From: an uncultured Collinsella sp.
Lineage (GTDB): Bacteria > Actinomycetota > Coriobacteriia > Coriobacteriales > Coriobacteriaceae
Direction of reading: 5' to 3'
DNA: 31,484 nucleotides
Assembly (NCBI GenBank): GCA_947002045.1
Contig: CAMQJB010000024.1
Coordinates: forward strand, 1-31,484
A program made the position numbers and the translations under genes. Below, in pieces: positions 1 to 6,426 of the stretch. The notes below the pieces were generated by a model, which was not told the origin of the DNA, searched no databases, and saw only the letters and a list, made by a program, of their open reading frames with translations. Within the stretch, counting starts at the first letter, position 1. Each line of letters opens with the position of its first letter.

Positions 1-317
1 CCGCACCTGCAGCGCCCGCCATCCCCAAGGACTTCCCCGTCGATTTCACAACCGAGATCTTCTGCCCCGGCCCGCTTCTGCACCAGCTGTCAACCTATCT
101 CCCCTACGGCGCCGACGCCCTCGGCATCGTCGGCGAGTACTACTGGATCGCCCGCGAGCGCGGTACCATCGAGGTCGCGCGAAACCGCGCAAGCTTCCCC
201 CTGCGCTACACGCAGGCCGGCGAGCGCTGCGAGGTTACCGTGCGCATCCGCCGCAACACCACCGGCGGTCTCGGAGCCGCCTGGACCATCGATAAAGTCG
301 AGCCTTCTACCAAGTAA
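1..317 (+). CDS. 3' end of an unrecognised protein (partial)
   Basis: An open frame runs in from the left edge and ends at TAA 315-317, giving about 104 C-terminal residues. The visible part has no recognisable motif. It is rich in aromatic and charged residues, has no membrane segment, and alternates in a way that would suit beta strands (for example the stretch containing VTVRIRRN). Codon use fits the neighbours. It is followed within a few bases by a strong terminator, so it is the last gene of its transcript. The start and most of the protein lie outside the window, so no function is proposed. Confidence 0.6.
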   Translation, partial: APAAPAIPKDFPVDFTTEIFCPGPLLHQLSTYLPYGADALGIVGEYYWIARERGTIEVARNRASFPLRYTQAGERCEVTVRIRRNTTGGLGAAWTIDKVEPSTK

Positions 318-320
318 CAA

Positions 321-355
321 AAAGGGACGATAACCCTCAAGGTTATCGTCCCTTT
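321..355. terminator. Bidirectional intrinsic terminator
   Basis: A perfect 15-bp inverted repeat (321-335 with 341-355) encloses a 5-base loop. The arms begin with AAA and end with TTT, so the hairpin has a short A/T flank in both directions. It lies between two convergent genes (stops at 317 and 379) and probably ends both transcripts. Confidence 0.85.
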
Positions 356-378
356 CTCGTTAGGCCACCTGAGCTCGA

Positions 379-2058
379 CTAGTCACGCGTGAGCTTGCGG
401 TGAATACGATGCGGCTGGGCTGCGTCCTCGCCCAGGCGCTCGATGCGGTTGGCCTGATAGGCCTCGAAGTTGCCCTCGAACCAATACCAGTTACCCGGAT
501 TTTCGTCGGTGCCCTCCCACGCCAGAATGTGCGTGGCGACGCGGTCCAGGAACATACGGTCGTGGCTAATGACCACCGAGCAGCCCGGGAACTCGAGCAG
601 CGCCGCCTCGAGCGAGGACAGCGTCTCGACGTCGAGGTCGTTCGTGGGCTCGTCGAGGAGCAACAGGTTGCCGCCCTGCTTGAGCGTGAGCGCCAGGTTC
701 AGACGGTTGCGCTCGCCGCCGGAGAGCACGCCAGCGCGCTTCTGCTGGTCCTGGCCCTTAAAGCCAAAGCTCGCCACATAAGCGCGGCTCGGAACCTCGG
801 TCTCGCCGACCATCATGTGGTCCAGGCCGTCCGAGACGACCTCCCATAGGTTCTTATCGGGGTCGATGCCGGAACGGTTCTGGTCGACGTAAGAAATCTT
901 GACGGTCTCGCCCACCTCGAGCTCGCCCGAAGTCAGCGGCTCCAGACCCACAATCGTCTTGAACAGCGTGGTCTTACCGACACCGTTGGGGCCGATGACG
1001 CCCACGATGCCGTTGCGCGGCAGGGTGAATGATAGGTCGTCGATGAGCACGCGACCGTCGAACTCCTTGTGCAGGTGATGGGCCTCGAGCACCTTATTGC
1101 CCAGACGCGGGCCGACAGGGATGCGAATGTCAGTCCAGTCGAGCTTCTGGCTAGCGCGCGCCTCAGCCTCCATCTCCTCGTAGCGGGCCAGACGGGCCTT
1201 GTTCTTGGCCTGACGGGCCTTGGGCGAGCTGCGCACCCACTCGAGCTCGGCCTCCATGCGCTTGGCGAGCTTGGCGTCGCGGTTGCCCTGTGCCTCGATA
1301 CGGGCGGCCTTGGTCTCCAGATACGTGGAGTAGTTGCCCTTGTAGGGATAAAGGTGGCCGCGGTCGACCTCGCAGATCCACTCGGCAACGTTGTCCAGGA
1401 AGTAGCGATCGTGTGTGACGGCAAGCACCGCGCCCTGGTAGTTGTGCAGGAAGTGCTCGAGCCACAGGATCGACTCGGCGTCCAGGTGGTTCGTGGGCTC
1501 GTCGAGCAGCAGCAGGTCGGGAGCCTCGAGAAGCAGCTTGCACAGGGCCACGCGGCGGCGCTCGCCGCCGGAAAGTACGTTGACCGGCATGTCGGAATCG
1601 GGCAGCTGCAGGGCGTCCATGGCCTGGCCGAGCTTGGAATCGATATCCCAGCCGTCGGCGGCGTCGATCTCGTCCTGGAGCTTGCCCATCTCGGCCATGA
1701 GGGCGTCCATGTCGCAATCCGGGTCGCACATCTCCTCGCCGATCTTATTGAAGCGATCGACCTTGGCGATCATATCGCCAAACGCCATGCGCACGTTCTC
1801 GATGACGGTCTTGTCGTCGTCGAGCGGCGGCTCCTGCTGCAGGATACCCACGGTGTAGCCGGGGGTGAGCCTGGCATCGCCGTTGGAGACCTCCTCGATG
1901 CCGGCCATGATCTTGAGCAGGGTCGACTTGCCCATACCGTTGGGGCCCACGACGCCGATCTTGGCACCGGGGTAGAAGCTCAGGGTCACGTCGTCAAGGA
2001 TCACCTTGTCGCCATGGGCTTTACGAGCCTGATACATCTGGTAGATAAACTCTGCCAT
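379..2058 (-). CDS. ettA: Energy-dependent translational throttle protein EttA (ABC-F ATPase)
   Basis: A soluble ABC-F protein of 559 aa, close to the usual EttA length. In E. coli this family binds the ribosomal E site and gates the first elongation step according to ATP/ADP. Two ABC domains are visible. The first has Walker A GPNGMGKST at 38-46, signature LSGGE at 162-166 and DEPTNHLD at 186-193. The second has Walker A GPNGVGKT at 356-363, LSGGER at 445-450 and DEPTNDLD at 469-476. The insertion at about 95-140 fits the EttA arm, and the basic helical linker at about 240-310 fits the tRNA-interaction region. There are no membrane segments. The ATG at 2058 follows an AGAAAGGA ribosome binding site. 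It appears monocistronic. Other ABC-F members are the alternative, but the N-terminus (MAEFIYQM) and the arm length favour EttA. Confidence 0.93.
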   Translation of the reverse strand: MAEFIYQMYQARKAHGDKVILDDVTLSFYPGAKIGVVGPNGMGKSTLLKIMAGIEEVSNGDARLTPGYTVGILQQEPPLDDDKTVIENVRMAFGDMIAKVDRFNKIGEEMCDPDCDMDALMAEMGKLQDEIDAADGWDIDSKLGQAMDALQLPDSDMPVNVLSGGERRRVALCKLLLEAPDLLLLDEPTNHLDAESILWLEHFLHNYQGAVLAVTHDRYFLDNVAEWICEVDRGHLYPYKGNYSTYLETKAARIEAQGNRDAKLAKRMEAELEWVRSSPKARQAKNKARLARYEEMEAEARASQKLDWTDIRIPVGPRLGNKVLEAHHLHKEFDGRVLIDDLSFTLPRNGIVGVIGPNGVGKTTLFKTIVGLEPLTSGELEVGETVKISYVDQNRSGIDPDKNLWEVVSDGLDHMMVGETEVPSRAYVASFGFKGQDQQKRAGVLSGGERNRLNLALTLKQGGNLLLLDEPTNDLDVETLSSLEAALLEFPGCSVVISHDRMFLDRVATHILAWEGTDENPGNWYWFEGNFEAYQANRIERLGEDAAQPHRIHRKLTRD

Positions 2059-2149
2059 TTGCCTGTTTTATCCTTTCTACCTGCTGTTTCCCTATTCTTG
2101 TTTCGCCTAAGTGGAAACGAAATGGAAAAACCAGCTCTGAAACGTAACG

Positions 2150-2176
2150 AAAAAGGGGCATGGTTGCCCATACCCC
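2150..2176 (-). terminator. Intrinsic terminator after sdpI-like gene
   Basis: On the minus strand a 9-bp stem (2176-2168 with 2163-2155, one G.T pair) with a GCAA loop is followed by TTTTT (2154-2150). It lies about 70 bases past the sdpI-like stop codon and before ettA, so it should isolate the two units. Confidence 0.75.
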
Positions 2177-2243
2177 CTAATACTACCTGGGAAAAGTTCC
2201 CCCGGAACATACTATGAACTGCGTACGCTAGTTTTCCGCAACC

Positions 2244-2948
2244 CTAGCGAGCGGCTCGCTGCGATTTGCGCCACAGCAGATACGAGTAGACGTAGACGGC
2301 TCCAACCGAACCAAACGCCAGAACCGCAATCACCGCGGCGACGACTTCACTCGAAAGCACGCTACCCGCCACGCCCATCACAATCAGGCCAAAGCCCAGC
2401 ACCATAAAGCAGGCACCGCCAAAGCGCTGCGTACGGCGCCAGTTCTCGGGATTGGCAAGCGCCCAAGGCGTCTTGATACCGAGCGTATAGTTCTGCTTCA
2501 CACGCGGCAAGTAGTTGCCTACGCCGATGAACAGCAAACCGACAACACCGGAAATCAGCACGTTGACCGAACCGACCGCCGGCACCACGCCCCAGACCGT
2601 AAGCTCTCCCAGCCAGCTTATGGCGCACATGAACAAGGTGAAGGCGATTACGAAGCCCTGATAGAACTTGCCCGAGGTTCGATATGCCTCACCTTTGGGA
2701 TCGATGCGCGGCACCACGCAGAACATTGCGAGAAGCACCAGAGGCAGCACGCCGAGCGCGGAGGCCATCCAGCTGGGACCCCAACCGTCGACGGCGCCGT
2801 TCGCGCCCCAGTGCGTGGGAATCTGCCCAGGCAAGCTCGGCATCACCATGAGATGCGCTACGATATTGGCGACGCACAGAGCGACCAGCGCAATCCACAC
2901 GCGCGACGATACCCCCGTGGGGTGAATGCCCTTGTTTTCGTTATTCAT
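2244..2948 (-). CDS. sdpI: SdpI-family membrane protein with DUF1648 domain
   Basis: A 234-aa protein with about six hydrophobic segments. The N-terminal part carries the DUF1648 pattern (hydrophobic helix, then PSLPGQIPTHWGANGAVDGW). The C-terminal part matches the SdpI domain (GNYLPRVKQNYTLGIKTPWAL...W..T.R.GG). In Bacillus, SdpI gives immunity to the SdpC killing factor and sequesters the repressor SdpR at the membrane. No sdpABC genes are visible here, so its trigger is unknown. The start is placed at ATG 2948, which has AAGGTGAT at good spacing; a GTG at 2957 in the same frame lacks such a site. It overlaps the upstream sdpR-like gene by 8 bases, which implies translational coupling and the same repressor-plus-receptor logic as in Bacillus. 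Confidence 0.85.
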   Translation of the reverse strand: MNNENKGIHPTGVSSRVWIALVALCVANIVAHLMVMPSLPGQIPTHWGANGAVDGWGPSWMASALGVLPLVLLAMFCVVPRIDPKGEAYRTSGKFYQGFVIAFTLFMCAISWLGELTVWGVVPAVGSVNVLISGVVGLLFIGVGNYLPRVKQNYTLGIKTPWALANPENWRRTQRFGGACFMVLGFGLIVMGVAGSVLSSEVVAAVIAVLAFGSVGAVYVYSYLLWRKSQRAAR

Positions 2949-3219
2949 CCTTATCACCTTCCGTGTTTGTAAAGCCCATAAACCAACCGATCAAGTCCTG
3001 CATGACGGTAGTGTTTAAGCTGTATACGATGTTTTGACCATGACGTTCGTCGGTTACCAACCCGGCGTTTTTGAGCGTCGCCAAGTGATGGCTCAGCGAC
3101 GGCTTACTGATATCGAAATGCTCGGCAAGCTCCCCCGCCGTGCAATTGCCCTCGCGCAGCAACTCCAAAATGCGCCGTCGCGTTGGATCGGCAAGCGCCT
3201 TAAAACCCTCTCCCGGCAT
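2941..3219 (-). CDS. sdpR: ArsR/SmtB-family repressor, SdpR-like
   Basis: A 92-aa winged-helix repressor that aligns along its length with Bacillus SdpR. Key stretches are FKALADPTRRRILELL, the recognition-helix region ISKPSLSHHLATLK, and YSLNTTVMQDLIGW. No ArsR-type metal-binding cysteine motif is present (the single Cys is in the NCTAGELAEH stretch), so metal sensing is unlikely. ATG 3219 is preferred over ATG 3237 because AAAGGGGG sits just upstream and because the Bacillus protein begins at the same place. The gene is first in an operon with sdpI and probably represses itself through the palindrome at 3268-3283. Confidence 0.88.
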   Translation of the reverse strand: MPGEGFKALADPTRRRILELLREGNCTAGELAEHFDISKPSLSHHLATLKNAGLVTDERHGQNIVYSLNTTVMQDLIGWFMGFTNTEGDKDE

Positions 3220-3250
3220 AAGACCCCCTTTCATCATCTCTCATGACGCG

Positions 3251-3283
3251 CACACTATACTCGATATTTAGATGTTTGTCTAA
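3251..3283 (-). promoter_or_regulatory. sdpR promoter with overlapping operator palindrome
   Basis: On the minus strand a -35 box TTAGAC and a -10 box TATAGT are separated by 18 bases. The -35 lies inside a perfect inverted repeat TTAGA-N6-TCTAA (plus-strand 3268-3283), the layout expected for ArsR-type autorepression. The assignment to SdpR is inferred from position. Confidence 0.6.
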
Positions 3284-3305
3284 CTATCTAATACAGGAAC
3301 ATCTA

Positions 3306-3334
3306 TAGAACATTCGTTCGTATTTAGCTACAAT
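3306..3334 (+). promoter_or_regulatory. Promoter of small ORF with LexA (SOS)-like box
   Basis: A -10 hexamer TACAAT (3329-3334) is preceded at 17 bases by a weak -35 (TAGAAC). Between them lies AGAACATTCGTTCG (3307-3320), which contains GAAC-N4-GTTC, the core of the Bacillus/actinobacterial SOS box. It shares GAACAT-N2-(A/G)TT(C/T)G with both LexA-like boxes at 19410-19440 in this window. Occupancy there would block the promoter. LexA control is inferred, not shown. Confidence 0.6.
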
Positions 3335-3339
3335 GGAAG

Positions 3340-3565
3340 TTGAAGCAGATGGGCCAGCTCCCTCTACCCGAGAAGGAGATGGACTATGAGTATTGACGAT
3401 GTCCTGACGTTGTTATTGCTTGTAATCGCGGCTGTGGAGCTCGGCATCCACATTGGAGGTCGAATGAAATAGCCGCCCCCGCGTAATGCGAAGACGGCCA
3501 CTTCTCACGCTACAAACGTGTTTTGGAGTTGGCCAACCCGCTGCAACGGGTGCCATCTGCTTCAA
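3340..3565. repeat. 13-bp inverted repeat flanking the small ORF
   Basis: TTGAAGCAGATGG at 3340-3352, at the predicted 5' end of the small-ORF mRNA, is perfectly complementary to 3553-3565 beyond its stop codon. In an RNA covering the whole interval the 5' end could pair with the 3' region, as in fold-back inhibition of hok-type toxin mRNAs. The 3' region also has two local hairpins, at about 3496-3534 (GGCCA/TGGCC outer stem) and 3537-3550 (ACCCG/CGGGT). Confidence 0.7.
3386..3472 (+). CDS. 28-residue hydrophobic peptide, candidate type I toxin
   Basis: A very short gene encoding 28 residues. It begins MSIDDV, continues as a hydrophobic stretch of leucine, valine, isoleucine and alanine (about 7-23), and ends with a basic tail GGRMK. 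It could form one membrane helix. A near-perfect ribosome binding site AGAAGGAGA precedes the ATG. The general form (about 30 aa, one helix, charged C-terminus, strong SD, structured RNA) resembles holin-like and TisB-like type I toxins, but I recognise no specific family. The promoter carries an SOS-like box, and the untranslated regions contain a 13-bp long-range inverted repeat (see separate entries). It could instead be a small membrane regulator, or not translated at all. Confidence 0.55.
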   Translation: MSIDDVLTLLLLVIAAVELGIHIGGRMK

Positions 3566-3593
3566 TCTTATGCGAATCCCGACCCCATTTCAA
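3565..3593 (-). promoter_or_regulatory. Candidate antisense promoter opposite the small ORF
   Basis: On the minus strand TTGAAA (plus 3588-3593) and TAAGAT (plus 3565-3570) are separated by exactly 17 bases, a good sigma-70-type promoter. No minus-strand gene lies within reach except sdpR, which has its own promoter. The RNA would start near 3558 and run antisense to the small ORF, so a cis-encoded antitoxin RNA is the favoured reading. Confidence 0.5.
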
Positions 3594-3630
3594 CAAGCCC
3601 CAAGGGCTCAAATGAAATCGTGATAATACC

Positions 3631-3636
3631 TATAAT
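3631..3636 (+). promoter_or_regulatory. Probable -10 box for tcdA
   Basis: A consensus TATAAT lies 45 bases before the tcdA start. No good -35 is seen at 16-18 bases, so the call rests on the -10 and position only. Confidence 0.4.
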
Positions 3637-3680
3637 GACGATAACTAAAACACGATTCGCTTCCCCATCGGAGGATGTCT

Positions 3681-4472
3681 ATGACCGAAACTGCTGCTCT
3701 CGTCGAGACGCGCGATACCAAGCTCGAGATCATCATGGGCCGCGAGGCACTTAATAAACTCGCCAACGCCACGGTGTTGGTGCTCGGCTGCGGAGGCGTG
3801 GGCTCCAATTGCTGCGAGGCACTTGCCCGCGGCGGCATTGGTCATTTTGTAATTCTGGACAAGGACATCATCGCGCCCAGCAATATCAATCGCCAGGCCA
3901 TCGCCTTTCACAGCACCATCGGCAAGCGCAAGGTTGACGTGATGGAAGCCATGATTCGCGATATCAATCCCGCCGCCACCGTTATCAAGCGCACCGAATA
4001 CCTGCTGAGCGACAACATCGACGAGTTCTTCGCGAGCGTTTTGGAGCAAACAGACGGCAAGCTCGACTACGTCGTCGACGCCATCGACACCATCTCGGCC
4101 AAGCTCACCATTGCCAAATATGCTCAGGACCACGACATTCGTTTGGTTAGCTCCATGGGCGGGGCCAACAAGCTCCATCCCGAGTGCCTCCGCTTTGCCG
4201 ACATTTTCGATACGGTACGTGACCCCATGAGCCGCATTATGCGCAAAGAATGCAAGAAGCGCGGAATCAAGAGCCTACACGTACTGTTTAGCTGCGAGGA
4301 ATCGGTTAAGACACAGCCCCGCGACCCTTCCAACATCCACGAGCGCACCGAGCTGGGAACCGCCAGCTTTATGCCGCCCATCATGGGCCAGATGATCGCC
4401 GGCGAGGTTATCCGCCAGATCAGCGGTCGCGGCATCGAGCGCGTGCGCGCCGATGGCCAGCGCCTAGACTAG
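3681..4472 (+). CDS. tcdA: tRNA threonylcarbamoyladenosine dehydratase TcdA (ThiF/E1-like)
   Basis: A 263-aa E1-like enzyme that in E. coli (also called CsdL/YgdL) dehydrates t6A37 of tRNA to the cyclic form ct6A in an ATP-dependent reaction. The nucleotide-binding loop GCGGVGS is at 36-42, followed by VILDKD near 58-62 and the NINRQ motif at 68-72, all typical of ThiF-fold proteins. The VVDAIDTISAK and MGGANK segments match the TcdA subgroup. The length agrees with the family. ATG 3681 is chosen over ATG 3675 because GGAGGA lies 6 bases upstream and the earlier ATG overlaps that site. A TatD-family gene follows after 14 bases, so the two are probably co-transcribed. Confidence 0.9.
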   Translation: MTETAALVETRDTKLEIIMGREALNKLANATVLVLGCGGVGSNCCEALARGGIGHFVILDKDIIAPSNINRQAIAFHSTIGKRKVDVMEAMIRDINPAATVIKRTEYLLSDNIDEFFASVLEQTDGKLDYVVDAIDTISAKLTIAKYAQDHDIRLVSSMGGANKLHPECLRFADIFDTVRDPMSRIMRKECKKRGIKSLHVLFSCEESVKTQPRDPSNIHERTELGTASFMPPIMGQMIAGEVIRQISGRGIERVRADGQRLD

Positions 4473-4486
4473 CGGAGCGCACCGAG

Positions 4487-5269
4487 ATGGAGCCCCGGTT
4501 ATTTGATGCACACTGCCATCTTGATTTAATGGCCCCCCCGGACGCCGTTGCCGATGCGCCAACGGCGCTGGGCTTGGGTCTATTTGATTGCGGCGTCGAT
4601 CCACGCGACTTTTCGGCCGCAAACGAGCGCGCTCGTCGCCACCCGGGCATCATCGCCGGCGTTGGGCTTCACCCCTGGCGGCTCGCCGATGGCCACTGCG
4701 GTTTTGCCGAAGTCAATCTGCTTTGCGAAGTTGCTGCCCAAGAACGCTACATCGGCGAAGTCGGACTCGACTTTTCCGCGCGCTTTGCTGGAAGTGAGCC
4801 GCTACAAATACAGGCACTTAACCGGCTCTGCGATGCGCTCGTGCAGCATCCTCTTACCGGGCGCGTGATATCAATTCACGCCGTTCGTTCGGCAGGAGCC
4901 GTACTGGACGTCCTCGAATCGCATGGACTACTCATCCCAAACCCCGACTCCCCCGCTATCATCTTCCACTGGTTTAGCGGCACTTCGGGCGAACTCACCC
5001 GCGCGCGTAATGCGGGCTGCTATTTTTCCGTCAACGAACGCATGCTCGCGACCAAGCGCGGTCGCGAATACGCACGACAGATTCCACTCGACCGCCTACT
5101 GCTCGAGACCGATGCGCCGGCCGAGCCAAACACAGAAACAAGCACGCAGTCGCTCATCAGGTCGCTCACAAGGACCTCAGAACGCATCACCTCGCTCAAA
5201 AACTGCGACGCAAAGCGCATCGAGTCGATAGTTTTAACAAATGCGCGCTCTGTTTTTGACCTTCGCTAA
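4487..5269 (+). CDS. TatD-family metal-dependent hydrolase
   Basis: A 260-aa TIM-barrel hydrolase of the TatD family; members include 3'-5' DNA/RNA exonucleases and D-aminoacyl-tRNA deacylases. Metal-binding motifs are in the usual order: DAHCHLD (HxH at 9-11), GVGLHPW, GEVGLDF, IHAV, FHWFSGT and LLLETDAP. The segment after the last motif is compatible with TatD rather than with urease-type amidohydrolases. It follows tcdA in the same direction, 14 bases apart, which suggests a shared transcript. The sequence is more divergent than typical TatD, so the substrate is left open. The 30-bp inverted repeat begins 5 bases after its stop. Confidence 0.82.
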   Translation: MEPRLFDAHCHLDLMAPPDAVADAPTALGLGLFDCGVDPRDFSAANERARRHPGIIAGVGLHPWRLADGHCGFAEVNLLCEVAAQERYIGEVGLDFSARFAGSEPLQIQALNRLCDALVQHPLTGRVISIHAVRSAGAVLDVLESHGLLIPNPDSPAIIFHWFSGTSGELTRARNAGCYFSVNERMLATKRGREYARQIPLDRLLLETDAPAEPNTETSTQSLIRSLTRTSERITSLKNCDAKRIESIVLTNARSVFDLR

Positions 5270-5274
5270 CCCCT

Positions 5275-5507
5275 GGTGTGCAAAAAATGCCAAATATGAG
5301 TACTGCTACCGGAATGGATACATTTCTTTTAACTTTCCAACCGCCAGAATAATCCTCGATTGTCCGCAAATTAAAGCTTTTACAGTCATTCATCCTGCGT
5401 TTTCGCAAATCTTAAACCCCTCCAGACGCTCAAATCACGTCTGAAGGGGTTGATTTTGCTGCGACTAAATTAGTCACAGTACTCATATTTGGCATTTTTT
5501 GCACACC
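5275..5507. repeat. 233-bp element bounded by perfect 30-bp inverted repeats
   Basis: Positions 5275-5304 and 5478-5507 are exact reverse complements (30 of 30), each containing a GCAAAAAATGCC-type core. Between them lies a strong hairpin (5415-5451). No coding region is apparent inside. The element fills the whole space between tatD and the frl terminator. Size, inverted ends and absence of genes would suit a MITE-like or extragenic palindromic element. No clear target-site duplication was found. Confidence 0.8.
5415..5451. terminator. Hairpin inside the inverted-repeat element
   Basis: AACCCCT-C-CAGACG (5415-5428) pairs with CGTCTG-A-AGGGGTT (5438-5451), a 13-bp stem with one C/A mismatch and a 9-base loop. 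On the plus strand it is followed by GATTTTGC, so it could terminate tatD transcription. Confidence 0.6.
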
Positions 5508-5508
5508 G

Positions 5509-5542
5509 GGTCCCGAGGAGGCGCCTGCACCTCCCCGGGACC
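5509..5542 (-). terminator. Hairpin terminator at the end of the frl-type operon
   Basis: GGTCCCG-A-GGAGG (5509-5521) pairs with CCTCC-C-CGGGACC (5530-5542) around an 8-base loop. It sits a few bases past the frlD stop. The T-tract in the minus direction is poor, so termination efficiency is uncertain. Confidence 0.6.
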
Positions 5543-5548
5543 GCTCGG

Positions 5549-6412
5549 CTATTCGACGATTGGCGCTCCGTGGCCCCAAGAACCTTCCATGCCGCACACG
5601 GTCGAGGCAAACCCGGCAGCAAAGTCGAGCGCGCGCTCGATGGCCTCGGCGCCATCTTCACCACGCTTGGCGGAATCGAGATAGCACATCAAAAACGAGG
5701 TAAGGAACGAGTCGCCCGCCCCCATGGTGTCCTTCATGTCCGTTACCGGTTTAGCCAGCTGGCGGTAATAACGATCGCCGTCGTAAGCAATGCAGCCCTC
5801 GGCGCCCGCCGTAGCCGACACAAAACGCGGACCCAGGCCCTTCACCCATGCCAGACGCTCGCGAATCTCATCCTCACTCGCAGCATCCGCCGCACTAAAG
5901 AAAGCGAAATCGACGTAGGGCGCAATCTGCTCGTAGTACTCGTCGGTAGAGTCGTCCGAAAAGTCAAAAGAGACCGTGACGCCCGCAGCCTTCAACTTGG
6001 GCAGCTCGCGCTCGGTAAAGCAATAGTTGCCCGAATGAACCACATCGAACTGCTTCATGTACGCAAGGTCAAAGCGATCGAGGACATAGCGCGCATCGCC
6101 ACGGATACCGCCCTCGTTGGAGCCAAGGAAGACACGGTCACCGTCAACGACGGTCACGCGAGCCGCTCCGTTCTCGCCAATCATCTGCTCGCACTTGTCA
6201 AGCTCGATACCCTCATCCTCGAGGCTTGCAATGACATGCTCGGCAGCGGCATCATTGCCAAAAATGCCCATGTATGCGGAGCGTGCGGCACCGCATTTCT
6301 TGGCATAAACGGCGAAGTTCACCGCATTGCCGCCGGGATACATGGTGTGGATATGCTCGTAGCGATCGACGACGTTGTCGCCAAATCCGAGCGCGTTAAC
6401 GTTAAATGCCAT
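5549..6412 (-). CDS. frlD: Fructoselysine 6-kinase-like PfkB-family sugar kinase
   Basis: A 287-aa ribokinase/PfkB kinase resembling E. coli FrlD, which phosphorylates fructoselysine at O6. Family landmarks are the N-terminal GDNVVD, substrate-region GGNAVN at 27-32, the FDFSDD segment near 149-154, and the C-terminal signature DTMGAGDSF with catalytic Asp at 234. The two FrlD-like stretches GDNxVD and FDFSD, rather than general ribokinase motifs, support the subgroup call. It is last in the operon, 14 bases after frlB, with AGAAGGGG as ribosome binding site next to the frlB stop codon. The exact Amadori substrate (fructoselysine, glucoselysine or another) cannot be read from sequence. Confidence 0.82.
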   Translation of the reverse strand: MAFNVNALGFGDNVVDRYEHIHTMYPGGNAVNFAVYAKKCGAARSAYMGIFGNDAAAEHVIASLEDEGIELDKCEQMIGENGAARVTVVDGDRVFLGSNEGGIRGDARYVLDRFDLAYMKQFDVVHSGNYCFTERELPKLKAAGVTVSFDFSDDSTDEYYEQIAPYVDFAFFSAADAASEDEIRERLAWVKGLGPRFVSATAGAEGCIAYDGDRYYRQLAKPVTDMKDTMGAGDSFLTSFLMCYLDSAKRGEDGAEAIERALDFAAGFASTVCGMEGSWGHGAPIVE

Positions 6413-6426
6413 GGCCTTTGCCCCTT

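Noticed and set aside
1069..2217. A 382-residue open frame opposite ettA
   Set aside because: Its translation lacks any motif and mirrors the codon bias of ettA, whose motifs are all intact on the other strand.
2206..2217. A GAACAT-containing motif upstream of ettA as another SOS box
   Set aside because: The second half (TATG) does not match the TT(C/T)G half-site.
3333..3389. An 18-codon frame starting MEVEADG just before the small hydrophobic peptide
   Set aside because: Its ATG overlaps the -10 box of the predicted promoter, so it would not be in the mRNA, and it has no ribosome binding site.
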